Made by a program: the position numbers and the translations under genes
Part shown: piece after piece, positions 1 to 11,520 of the stretch
Numbering within the stretch: the first letter of the stretch is position 1
Layout: each line of letters starts with the position of its first letter
Assembly: GCA_947565915.1 (NCBI GenBank)
Contig: CANOHY010000004.1
Span: 1 to 64,000, forward strand
Length of the DNA stretch: 64,000 nt
Direction: 5' to 3'
Origin: an uncultured Eggerthellaceae bacterium
GTDB lineage: Bacteria; Actinomycetota; Coriobacteriia; Coriobacteriales; Eggerthellaceae
The notes under the pieces: generated by a model
Told to the model about the DNA's origin: nothing
Seen by the model: only the letters and a program-made list of their open reading frames with translations
The model's database searches: none

Positions 1-170
1 AAATACGAGGGAGCGACCTGGGCGGTCGTGACCGAGGATTGAACGTTCAGCTGCCTTCCTGATTGGCTGGGGAGCATCAGGCGGAGCAGATGGGCGTGAA
101 ATACGAGGGAGCGACCTGGGCGGTCGTGACCGAGGATTGAACGTTCAGCTGCCCGCCTGATGCTCCCCAG
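1..170 (+). repeat. Tandem 55-bp repeat with flanking palindromic arms inside rnpB
   Basis: Bases 1-55 recur exactly at 99-153. The second copy is enclosed by perfect 18-bp inverted arms (67-84 and 153-170), giving a stem with the repeat in its loop. The first copy is followed by a different short sequence, and its left arm would lie outside the window. The unit also contains the short palindrome GAACGTTC. This resembles tandem palindromic insertions enlarging helix P12. Confidence 0.8.
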
Positions 171-378
171 GCGAAGAGAAAAGCTGAAACGGTGCGGTAA
201 AAGCGCACCAGCATCGCAGCAATGCGGTGGCTTGGCAAGCCCCATCCGGAGCAAGCGCGAATAGGGATGCAATGCGATGGCCCGTCGTGCATCCGGGTTG
301 CGTGCTGGAGGCTTGCGGTGACGCAAGCCCTAGATAAATGGCCGTCCCACGACAGAACCCGGCTTATCGGCCCACTCC
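1..378 (+). ncRNA. rnpB: RNase P RNA (rnpB), 3' part
   Basis: Catalytic RNA of RNase P, which trims tRNA 5' leaders. From about 180 onward the sequence follows the bacterial A-type 3' half: GAAACGGTGCGGTAAAAGCG at about 187-206, CCGGAGCAAGCGCGAATAGG at about 246-265, CCTAGATAAATGG, then CACGACAGAACCCGGCTTAT. The 5' half, including the strand expected just before helix P12, is not visible, so the gene starts left of the window. Bases 1-170 occupy the position of helix P12 and hold two copies of a 55-bp repeat plus an 18-bp inverted repeat, much longer than usual. The 3' end is placed by analogy with E. coli and may be a few bases off. Confidence 0.85.
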
Positions 379-473
379 ATCATCTTCGCAGACCAAAGAT
401 ATCCGGTGGCACGCATGCGCTGTCGAAAGTCGAATCCCGCAAGAGAAAATCAAGATCCAAGCGCGCATAGGCG

Positions 474-503
474 AAGGCCGCTTGTCGAATGACAAGCGGC
501 CTT
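474..503. terminator. Perfect stem-loop between rnpB and atpC
   Basis: AAGGCCGCTTGTC, loop GAAT, GACAAGCGGCCTT: a 13-bp perfect stem between the 3' end of rnpB (plus) and the 3' end of atpC (minus). There is no long T run, so it is a candidate bidirectional terminator rather than a canonical one. Nothing else is recognisable in 379-588. Confidence 0.6.
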
Positions 504-588
504 ATCAGTTGCATGTGCCTGCTCGATGCTGGCTTTGCTACTTTCGGCGCAAGCGCGGTATGTCCTGCGCGATTCGTCCCGAAATCGC

Positions 589-1032
589 TTAGCTAGCGTT
601 TCCCGAGACGTAATCCAGCTGGGCTTTGTACCAGCTGAGGTACAGCTCCTCGTTGGCAATCTCAACGTCGCGCGCATCGGTTTGCTCTTGCGAACGCAGC
701 GCATCTATCTCCAAGCGAAGCTGGTCAGCCTTCTCCTGCAGCGACTCGCGATCGATATCGTCCACGTCGCAGCCGAAGCGCCCAAGCACCGACAAGTGAT
801 TGTGCAGCACCTGCGCGCAACCCTCGTGGATGAGGAACGTGCGCTTCTCGTTTCCGTCGGGGTCCATCCACAGCACCAGCTGACCGCCACCCTTGTTCAG
901 AGCAACCAGGCTCTCATGCCCGGACAACACGCCGTAGTGGCCTTCCGAGCCGGGAACATCGGCATAGTACACATCGCCATGGAACAGCTCGCGCGTGGGG
1001 ATGGCAACTACGCAGCGGAAGCTCTCAGCCAT
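589..1032 (-). CDS. atpC: ATP synthase F1 epsilon subunit
   Basis: 147 residues. Epsilon subunit of F1, in the central stalk; couples rotation to catalysis and can inhibit hydrolysis. The N-terminal beta-sandwich holds the family pattern GHYGVLSGHESLVALN (about residues 31-46), followed by a helical tail of about 60 residues rich in Glu, Gln and Arg. Last gene of the atp operon, starting two bases after the atpD stop. Length is typical. Confidence 0.95.
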   Translation of the reverse strand: MAESFRCVVAIPTRELFHGDVYYADVPGSEGHYGVLSGHESLVALNKGGGQLVLWMDPDGNEKRTFLIHEGCAQVLHNHLSVLGRFGCDVDDIDRESLQEKADQLRLEIDALRSQEQTDARDVEIANEELYLSWYKAQLDYVSGNAS

Positions 1033-1034
1033 TG

Positions 1035-3418
<2,384 letters not shown>

Positions 3419-3433
3419 TCTCCCCTACCTGCC

Positions 3434-5005
<1,572 letters not shown>

Positions 5006-5019
5006 TCACCTCCGTTTCA

Positions 5020-5577
5020 TTATTTCTCGAGCGCGTCGCGGATCTTGCCGACCTGCGTGAGGATGCTCGCATCAATGCGCTCATCCCCCGTGCTCATGAT
5101 TATGCCGCCCATAATGGACTTGTCTACGTACTCATCGAGGACGGCTTTCTTGCCCAGCTCGGCCTCGATTTTCTTCTTGATCAGGTCGCGTAGGTGGTCG
5201 TCAAGCTCAACCGCTGTCCTGACCTCCACGATAACCAATCCAAGCTCGTCGCGCATGCGATTCTCGAACCGACCCATGACGCTTGCGAGGTAATCGGTTT
5301 CCTCGCGCTGCGCCATCACGGCTAAGACGTCGAGCAGCACAGCATCGCAACCTGCGAATACCGAGCGAACGAGCTGCGCTTTCTGTTCGGGCGCATAGCC
5401 CGGGTCAGCAAGCGCCGCATCGAGTTCGGCATTGCCGCGCAATGCCGCCACGACCTTCTTGCCCTGCACGCACACGGCGAGCACCGCATCGGCACCACCG
5501 CTGCTCATGGCAGCATCGAAGAGCGTGGTGGTGTAGATGCCGATTTGCTCTTGGACAATGAGACGATTAGTTGGCAT
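5020..5577 (-). CDS. atpH: ATP synthase F1 delta subunit
   Basis: 185 residues, typical for delta, the cap connecting the top of alpha3beta3 to the b-subunit stalk. The C-terminal segment around KSIMGGIIMSTGDERIDASI matches the conserved delta ending (GG-(I/L/V)-DxSI-type). The start overlaps the 3' end of atpF by 11 bp, so translation is probably coupled. Confidence 0.93.
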   Translation of the reverse strand: MPTNRLIVQEQIGIYTTTLFDAAMSSGGADAVLAVCVQGKKVVAALRGNAELDAALADPGYAPEQKAQLVRSVFAGCDAVLLDVLAVMAQREETDYLASVMGRFENRMRDELGLVIVEVRTAVELDDHLRDLIKKKIEAELGKKAVLDEYVDKSIMGGIIMSTGDERIDASILTQVGKIRDALEK

Positions 5578-6202
5578 GGAAACTGCCCGCCTCGTTTATG
5601 TACTGCTCGATGATCTTGCGATGCTCGGCATCGTCGAGGTCACGGACAACAAGCCGCGATGCCACAGCGATTGCCAGGTCGGCGACTGAATTCTTCAGAT
5701 CCGCCATGGCAGCCTGCTTCTCCGTCTCGATTGCGCCACGCGCCTTCTCGATCATAGCAGCCGACTCTTCCTGCGCTTGCTTGGTGATATCGCTGCGAAC
5801 CGCTTCGCCCGTCTCCTTGGCCTCGCTCACTATGGAAGCGGCCTGAGCCTTGGCGTCTGCCAGTTGCTTCTGATACTCGGCAAGCGTGCGCTCGGACTCC
5901 ACGCGTGCCTCCTCGGATTTCTCCAAGGCGTCCGAAATCGTCTTCTCGCGCTTCTCCAGCATGCCCTCGAACATGGGCCAGCCGAACTTGGCCAATATGA
6001 TGACCAAGATGATGAAAGCGACGAGCATAGGGACGAATTCGATTGGGTCGGGAAGAATCGCGGCTATGCCCTCCTTTTGCTCCCCCACTGCGAATGCGAA
6101 CGCGGGGAGTGCGAAAGACAAGCTCGTTGCAGCGACACCGGTGCCAAGCAGTCTTGAAATTGCCTTTTTAGCTCCGTTGTTCACGCTGGTAACCTCCTTC
6201 AA
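5567..6202 (-). CDS. atpF: ATP synthase Fo b subunit with N-terminal hydrophobic extension
   Basis: 211 residues, longer than the usual 155-185. The expected b-subunit membrane helix (IEFVPMLVAFIILVIILAKF, about residues 54-73) is followed by a long charged coiled coil (KREKTISDALEKSEEARVES). Ahead of it lies an additional signal-like hydrophobic segment (RLLGTGVAATSLSFALPAFA, about residues 18-37). A strong purine-rich ribosome site (AAGGAGGT) lies a few bases after a plausible alternative ATG region, so the exact start is not fully settled, but the extension is in frame throughout. Confidence 0.93.
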   Translation of the reverse strand: MKEVTSVNNGAKKAISRLLGTGVAATSLSFALPAFAFAVGEQKEGIAAILPDPIEFVPMLVAFIILVIILAKFGWPMFEGMLEKREKTISDALEKSEEARVESERTLAEYQKQLADAKAQAASIVSEAKETGEAVRSDITKQAQEESAAMIEKARGAIETEKQAAMADLKNSVADLAIAVASRLVVRDLDDAEHRKIIEQYINEAGSFHAN

Positions 6203-6229
6203 GCCCGAAATGTTGAGTCTTGATGGGGG

Positions 6230-6451
6230 TTAGAGAATGAACGCCAGAACGAAGCCCAGCAGTGCCAGGGCCTCGGCCAGAGCAGCGCCGATGATGAAGT
6301 TGGTGAACAGGCGGCCAGCCAGCTCGGGCTGACGCGAGCTACCCACGCAGCAGCCATAGCAGGCGATGCCGATGCCGATGCCTGGGCCGATGGTCGCGAG
6401 ACCATAACCGACCAGCTTCAAAGCAGCAAGTACGATAGTTGATGTTCCCAT
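6230..6451 (-). CDS. atpE: ATP synthase Fo c subunit
   Basis: 73 residues forming the two-helix hairpin of the c-ring. The ion-binding carboxylate is the Glu in GAALAEALALLG of helix 2. The Gln in helix 1 and the Ser/Thr after the Glu that mark Na+-binding rings are absent (PGIGIGIA in helix 1, Glu-Ala in helix 2), so H+ coupling is more likely. Two adjacent Cys (YGCCVG) lie in the polar loop region. A good ribosome site (AAGGAGG) precedes the ATG. Confidence 0.95.
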   Translation of the reverse strand: MGTSTIVLAALKLVGYGLATIGPGIGIGIACYGCCVGSSRQPELAGRLFTNFIIGAALAEALALLGFVLAFIL

Positions 6452-6578
6452 TGCAATTTCCTCCTTTGTCGTTTCTGCCCCTTTGGCAAAAACTCTTACC
6501 TACTGTTTAATCGGCCGGTTCTCTTCGCACCGATGAAACCAATGTTGGAGCGCTGTGTCGCCAGCGCGGGCGCGCACC

Positions 6579-7373
6579 TTAGTGCGAGCTGGTTGCCAGC
6601 TGGATGTACACCGCCGAGAGCACGGTGAACACGTAAGCTTGCAAGAAAGCCACGAGGCATTCCAGGGCATACATGGCAACCAAGAACAGTAGCCACACCA
6701 CCGAGATGGCGCCCATGGCCGCGCTGGCTCCCTGGATAACCGAGAGCAGGAAGCACGACGAGAGCAGGCTGAAAATGCCAAGTGCCATGTGGCCCGCGAA
6801 CATGTTGCCGTAAAGTCGAACCGCCAACGTGAGCACGCGGATGACCAGCGACACGAACTCGAAGAACCAGATGACGGGCACCATCACCACGGGCAAGCCC
6901 GAAGGAGCGATGGACTTGATGTAGCCCCAACCGCCGTGCGTCTTCACGCCCCAGTAGTTGAAGTACACGAACGACACCGCAGCCAGCGCCCACGTAATGG
7001 AAAGCGTGCCCGTAGGCGTCTTGCAACCAGGAATGAGCCCGACCACGTTCGCGATAAGAATGAAGAAGAACAGCGTGGCCAACAACGGGATGTGCTTTTT
7101 GTACCCGTGGCCGATGACGCCTTCGCCCATATCCTTGCGCACGAACTGGTAGCCGTATTCAACCATGTTCACGAACTTATTGTGTGGCACCAGCGTGAGC
7201 CGCTTGCCCACGAGCATAACCACGATAAGCGTGATCGCGAACACGATGAGCATCCAGAACACGTACTGCGTGATGCCAATCGTCTTGTCAGGGTCGAACG
7301 TGAGCACCCATGCTGGGTCGAACGAGCCTTGCAGCTCGCCGATGTGCTCCTCGACCATTGCCAATGGATCCAC
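6579..7373 (-). CDS. atpB: ATP synthase Fo a subunit
   Basis: 264 residues, multi-pass membrane subunit forming the proton half-channels. The essential Arg region is visible in VIRVLTLAVRLYGNMFAGH, and the C-terminal helix AYVFTVLSAVYIQLA is typical. A 127-bp gap separates it from atpE. The position directly after the I-like gene is the standard order. Confidence 0.95.
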   Translation of the reverse strand: MDPLAMVEEHIGELQGSFDPAWVLTFDPDKTIGITQYVFWMLIVFAITLIVVMLVGKRLTLVPHNKFVNMVEYGYQFVRKDMGEGVIGHGYKKHIPLLATLFFFILIANVVGLIPGCKTPTGTLSITWALAAVSFVYFNYWGVKTHGGWGYIKSIAPSGLPVVMVPVIWFFEFVSLVIRVLTLAVRLYGNMFAGHMALGIFSLLSSCFLLSVIQGASAAMGAISVVWLLFLVAMYALECLVAFLQAYVFTVLSAVYIQLATSSH

Positions 7374-7391
7374 GTGAAGCTCCCTTTCCCC

Positions 7392-7727
7392 TTAATGCAA
7401 CTGCTTCTTTATACCATACGCAATAGTGGTGATGACAAGGGCAAATGCCATTGCCAGCACGAACGGTACCGTTAAGTCGCGAAACGCTATGATACAGACA
7501 ACGGCAGCCAGTGCCAAGATGGCAAACGAGCCAAGAACGCCCAGCAGCAGACCACCGGCTTCGCCGATGTTGCTCGTAGCGGTCGCTTTGCGCGCCAGTC
7601 GCGTTCCCCCATACAGCGGAAAGAACGCAAGAACACCCACGACGACACCTAAGATTATCGCCAGCACCATTCCCATTCGTATCACCAACATGCTGCTACC
7701 TGCCAGTTCGAGCAGGCGCAACGCCAT
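7392..7727 (-). CDS. AtpI-like membrane protein, first gene of the atp operon
   Basis: 111 residues with about four predicted hydrophobic segments (residues about 14-36, 62-80, 88-104). The position directly before atpB and the size match the poorly conserved ATP synthase subunit I family, proposed to help Fo assembly or Mg2+ supply; sequence alone gives only weak support. The first ATG lacks a clear ribosome site, but a TATAGT -10-like box lies about 17 bp upstream, so a short or leaderless transcript is possible. An alternative start is Met13. Confidence 0.6.
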   Translation of the reverse strand: MALRLLELAGSSMLVIRMGMVLAIILGVVVGVLAFFPLYGGTRLARKATATSNIGEAGGLLLGVLGSFAILALAAVVCIIAFRDLTVPFVLAMAFALVITTIAYGIKKQLH

Positions 7728-7809
7728 TACGATGGGTACAAGATACTATAAGACTAGGTCGGATTTGCTGTGCGTACGCACAAAAAAGGCCAAAAGCTCG
7801 ATGCGCCGG

Positions 7810-8298
7810 TTAATCGCTGCGCACATCGCGGGGATTTACCACGCGATAGGGAATGCCCGCCTCGTCAAGGATGCCCAGCGAGAGCTCGTCGGGATACGGG
7901 TTCGCGTACACGATCTCCTTGATGCCGGCGTTCACGAGCATCTTCGCGCATGTGATGCAGGGCTGCGTGGTTATGTAGATGCGCGCATCAGAGATGTCGA
8001 TGCCGTAGCGCGCAGCTTGGATGATGGCGTTTTGCTCGGCATGCAGCCCTCGGCATATCTCTTGGCGCTCACCCGAGGGAACGCCCAGCTTCTCGCGCAA
8101 GCAGCCGACCTCGCCGCAATGAGCCATGCCCTGCGGCACGCCATTGTAGCCGGTGGCCAATATGCGATTGTCCTTCACGATCACCGCCCCCACGGCACGG
8201 CGCACGCAGGTGGTTCGCGTCGAGACCTGCTGCGCCAGCGAGGCGAAGTACTCGTCCCAGGAAGGACGGTTATCGGTGAACTGCATTGCATCGGTCAT
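7810..8298 (-). CDS. dCMP deaminase family protein
   Basis: 162 residues. Zinc-dependent deaminase converting dCMP to dUMP for dTTP synthesis (ComEB/Dcd type). The catalytic HAEQNAI (HxE) and zinc-binding QPCITC (PCxxC) motifs are intact. The Cys/His-containing insert [12 protein letters not shown] between the first strand and the HAE motif is typical of dCMP deaminases rather than cytidine deaminases. Lies 42 bp downstream of rpiB in the same direction. Confidence 0.9.
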   Translation of the reverse strand: MTDAMQFTDNRPSWDEYFASLAQQVSTRTTCVRRAVGAVIVKDNRILATGYNGVPQGMAHCGEVGCLREKLGVPSGERQEICRGLHAEQNAIIQAARYGIDISDARIYITTQPCITCAKMLVNAGIKEIVYANPYPDELSLGILDEAGIPYRVVNPRDVRSD

Positions 8299-8340
8299 GC
8301 TTACCTCCAGGCCTCTTGGAATGCGGAAAACGGCAGCGCC

Positions 8341-8775
8341 CTACTGCAAGTCCATGATCTTCTGGACACGTTGCGCATGGCGCCCTCCTGCGAACTCGGT
8401 TGCCAAGAACGCGTCGACGATCTGGCGGTTGGTCGCATCGTCGACGAACCGCCCCGAAAGCGCCAGCACGTTCGCGTCGTTGTGCTCGCGGGCCAATGTT
8501 GCGAACTGGGGCGAGGTTACGTTAGCGGCACGCACGCCATCGATCTTGTTGGAGGCGATGGCCATGCCGATGCCCGTTCCGCACACCAGGATGCCACGCT
8601 CTACCTGACCATCGGCAACCGCATGCCCAACCAGCGCGGCGAAATCGGGGTAGTCCACGCGATTGTCGGTATCGGGCCCGAAGTCGATCACTTCATGCCC
8701 GGCATCTCGAAGGTATCCCACCAAACGAGCCTTTTCTTCGAAGCCTGCGTGATCGCTTGCCATGCCGAGTTTCAT
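8341..8775 (-). CDS. rpiB: Ribose-5-phosphate isomerase B
   Basis: 144 residues from the ATG at 8775, chosen because AGAGGAG lies a few bases upstream and the family N-terminus (MKLGMASDHAGFE) begins there; the longer open frame runs into a repeat element. RpiB interconverts ribose-5-P and ribulose-5-P. Visible are ASDHAG, the active-site CGTGIGM and GVRAANV, all intact. Its upstream intergenic region is mostly a palindromic element. Confidence 0.93.
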   Translation of the reverse strand: MKLGMASDHAGFEEKARLVGYLRDAGHEVIDFGPDTDNRVDYPDFAALVGHAVADGQVERGILVCGTGIGMAIASNKIDGVRAANVTSPQFATLAREHNDANVLALSGRFVDDATNRQIVDAFLATEFAGGRHAQRVQKIMDLQ

Positions 8776-8819
8776 GAATGCTCCTCTTCGCGCATTGCCG
8801 CCCAAGCCGATACCAAAGC

Positions 8820-8966
8820 GATGCTCTTCGCAAGCCTTCGCGCTTGGCTTCGCATCCAAACGCGACGGCGAAATCTGCAGCGAACCTGCAAGCCATGCGC
8901 ACATGAGAGAGATTTCACCTGCGTTTGTGGGCTGCAGAATCGCGCGAGAGGCCTGCGAAGAGCATC
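8820..8966. repeat. Palindromic element family 2, copy A
   Basis: A 147-bp element between glpK and rpiB. Outer arms GATGCTCTTCGCA (8820-8832) and TGCGAAGAGCATC (8954-8966) are perfect inverted copies and continue imperfectly inward. The core, CTTGGCTTCGCATCCAAACG onward to GTTTGTGGGCTGCAGAATCG, is shared with 54809-54953. Inner pairs such as GGCGAAATCT with AGATTTCACC extend the hairpin. Occupies most of the 8776-9006 gap. Confidence 0.8.
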
Positions 8967-9006
8967 ACCCCAACAGGCCCCTGTTAACTGCCCAGATTCT
9001 ACACTA

Positions 9007-10497
9007 TCATCGCGAGACCGTACGCGCGATGGCATCATGCCATCCCGATAGGCGCGCCTGCATGCGCTCGACATCCTGATTCGGCAAGAAGATGTCGTCG
9101 TCCTCCCTGAAGGAGCGCAACTGCTCGAGCGACTCCCAGAAACCCGTGGCGAGCCCTGCCAGATATGCAGCTCCCAATGCTGTCGTTTCCAGCAACTCGG
9201 GGCGGCGAAGAGGCTTGTCGAGGATGTCGCTTTGAAACTGCATGAGGAAGTCGTTGGCTGACGCTCCCCCATCCACGTTCAGCACCTTCAGCGGCACCCC
9301 AGTATCGGCTTCCATGGCGCGCACGAGGTCGTGCACTTGATAGGCGAGCGACTCCAATGCGGCGCGCACGATATGCGCCGTGGTGATACCGCGAGTGAGG
9401 CCATAGATCGCACCGCGAGCATCAGCGTCCCAGTAAGGAGCGCCCAAGCCCGTGAAGGCAGGTACCACGTACACGCCCTCGCAGCTGTCGACCGAACGTG
9501 CGAGCGCCTCCGATTCCGCAGCCGTCTCGATGAGACCTAGCCCATCGCGCAGCCACTGGATGAGCGCGCCGCCCATGAACACGCTTCCCTCTATGGCATA
9601 TTCAGGACCATGGCCTGGGGCACTTGCCGCAATGGTGGCTAAAAGCCCGCTCTTCGACGTGGGCACCGTGCCGCCCGTATGCATCAGCAGGAAGCATCCC
9701 GTACCATAGGTGTTCTTCGCTTGGCCCTCTTCGAAGCAGCATTGGCCGAACAGCGCGCTTTGCTGATCGCCCGCAACGCCTCGTATGGCTATGCCATCGA
9801 AGACGCCGTCGCGCTTCGTAACGCCGAAGTCCCCAGATGACGGGCGCACTTCGGGCAGCATCGACATGGGTATGCCGAACAGCTCGCAAAGCCACTCATC
9901 CCATTCCAATGTGTGGATGTTGAACAGCATGGTGCGACTAGCATTGGTATAGTCGGTCGCATGCACGGCGCCATCCGTGAGCGACCAGATGAGCCAGGAA
10001 TCCATGGTGCCGAAAGCCAAGCTCCCCTCTTCGGCAAGCTCGCGTGCGCCTTCCACGTTGTCGAGGATCCACTTCACCTTGCTTGCCGAGAAGTACGGGT
10101 CGGGAATGAGCCCCGTCTTCGAGATGATGGTCTCGCGCACGAGCGGCTCGCTGCAAAGCGCATCCACGATGTCGGCGGTGCGACGACATTGCCACACGAT
10201 GGCATTGCAGATCGGCTCACCGGTCAGCTTGTTCCACACCACGGTTGTCTCGCGCTGGTTGGTGATGCCCAGACTGTCGATGTCCGACACGTCGAGCCCG
10301 TTCATGATGAGCACGTCCGAGATGGTGGACAGCTGTGCCGTGAGCACTTCCAAAGCATCGTGTTCCACCCAGCCGGGATGCGGATAGTATTGCGTGAACT
10401 CACGCTGCTTCGCGTCGACGATCTTGCCCTCGCTGTTGACGAGCACGGTTCGAGCCGAGGTGGTGCCCTCGTCGAGCGCCAGGATGTATTTGCTCAT
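9007..10497 (-). CDS. glpK: Glycerol kinase
   Basis: 496 residues. Phosphorylates glycerol to sn-glycerol-3-phosphate. N-terminal phosphate loop LDEGTTSARTV (Glu replaces the commoner Gln), ITNQRETTVVWNK, and the C-terminal FGGY-type signature VDGGASANDFLMQFQSDIL are visible; length is standard. Starts 9 bp after the lipase-like gene, which suggests co-expression for monoglyceride use. No PTS phosphorylation-site judgement can be made from sequence alone. Confidence 0.96.
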   Translation of the reverse strand: MSKYILALDEGTTSARTVLVNSEGKIVDAKQREFTQYYPHPGWVEHDALEVLTAQLSTISDVLIMNGLDVSDIDSLGITNQRETTVVWNKLTGEPICNAIVWQCRRTADIVDALCSEPLVRETIISKTGLIPDPYFSASKVKWILDNVEGARELAEEGSLAFGTMDSWLIWSLTDGAVHATDYTNASRTMLFNIHTLEWDEWLCELFGIPMSMLPEVRPSSGDFGVTKRDGVFDGIAIRGVAGDQQSALFGQCCFEEGQAKNTYGTGCFLLMHTGGTVPTSKSGLLATIAASAPGHGPEYAIEGSVFMGGALIQWLRDGLGLIETAAESEALARSVDSCEGVYVVPAFTGLGAPYWDADARGAIYGLTRGITTAHIVRAALESLAYQVHDLVRAMEADTGVPLKVLNVDGGASANDFLMQFQSDILDKPLRRPELLETTALGAAYLAGLATGFWESLEQLRSFREDDDIFLPNQDVERMQARLSGWHDAIARTVSR

Positions 10498-10506
10498 GCG
10501 CGCCTC

Positions 10507-11484
10507 TCAGATAACCGATTCGATCCAGTCCGTCACGAACTTATACACCTCGTCGCGGTTCGATTCGTTGTGTATCTCGTGTCGCTTGCCCTCGTAGAGC
10601 TTCTCGTCCACATGCACCACGCCGTTGTCGCGCAGCAATTGGGCGGCAGCCCGCACTCCCTTGCCCATCTCGCCCACGGGGTCGTCTTCGCCCGACACGA
10701 ACAATATGGGCAGACCATTTGGCACCGCTTGCGCCCAAGCGGGCGTTGTGACCTCGTTGATAAGCGAGAGCAAGGTGGCGTAGGCGCCTGATGTGAACAT
10801 CTGGCCGGAAAGCTCGTCGGCCATGTAGTCGTCTACCACGTCTTCCACCGTGGAGAGCCAATCGAGCGGCGTGCGCGCATTGGGGATGGCCTTGGCATAG
10901 GCACCAACGCCCAGGTTATCGAGCATCTTCGAGCGATACGTCTCGCCGCGCACGTTGGCGATGAGATGCGCGATGGATTCCCCTATCTTCGACAGGTTGA
11001 TGGGCCCATGCGCCGTGCCGGCCAGCACGCAGGCAGCAAGCTCCTCGCCGTAGCGCGAGATGTAGACGCGCGAGATGAGGCTTCCCATGGAATGCCCATA
11101 TATTATGTAGGGCACTTCGGGGAAATCGGCATGCACCTTGCAATAGAGCGTGTGCACGTCGGCAACCAGGATGTCCTTTCCACCATTGAGTGGCATATGG
11201 CCGAGCAAGTCAGCACTGGGTACCGAATGGCCATGCCCGATGTGGTCTTCGGCGCACACCATGAACCCCTGGCTTACCAGATAGCGCGCGAAGTGGTCGT
11301 AGCGCTCGATATGCTCGGCCATGCCATGCACGATCTGCACCACGCCTTTGGGCTGCTCCTTGGCCTCTTCGCTATTAGCACCCCACTTCGCGCATGTCCA
11401 GATCTGCGCATTGATGTGGCTCATGCCATCGCGCGAGATGTAAGAATAGGGAATCACGTACGCGGAATCATGCGAATCGGACAT
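10507..11484 (-). CDS. Alpha/beta hydrolase, monoacylglycerol lipase-like
   Basis: 325 residues from the ATG at 11484; this start has AAAGGA at good spacing, whereas the ATG nine bases upstream lies directly on that site. Serine hydrolase fold: oxyanion motif HGMAEHIERY, nucleophile elbow GHSMGS, acid DDP in SGEDDPVGEMG and catalytic His in GKRHEIHNE, the order of monoglyceride lipases and lysophospholipases. No signal peptide, so it is probably cytoplasmic. Coupling to glpK suggests the released glycerol is phosphorylated. Substrate is inferred. Confidence 0.85.
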   Translation of the reverse strand: MSDSHDSAYVIPYSYISRDGMSHINAQIWTCAKWGANSEEAKEQPKGVVQIVHGMAEHIERYDHFARYLVSQGFMVCAEDHIGHGHSVPSADLLGHMPLNGGKDILVADVHTLYCKVHADFPEVPYIIYGHSMGSLISRVYISRYGEELAACVLAGTAHGPINLSKIGESIAHLIANVRGETYRSKMLDNLGVGAYAKAIPNARTPLDWLSTVEDVVDDYMADELSGQMFTSGAYATLLSLINEVTTPAWAQAVPNGLPILFVSGEDDPVGEMGKGVRAAAQLLRDNGVVHVDEKLYEGKRHEIHNESNRDEVYKFVTDWIESVI

Positions 11485-11520
11485 CTGCGCCATCCTTTCC
11501 TGCTGGCCGCTCGCGCAACT

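Noticed and set aside
1..146. Short frame ending KYEGATWAVVTED in both 55-bp repeat copies, as a duplicated gene end
   Set aside because: The repeats sit within the clear RNase P RNA context, and the frame has no ribosome site or upstream homology that I can see.
8776..8904. N-terminal extension of rpiB to 8904
   Set aside because: The extra 43 codons lie in the palindromic element, while the ATG at 8775 has a good ribosome site and matches the RpiB N-terminus.
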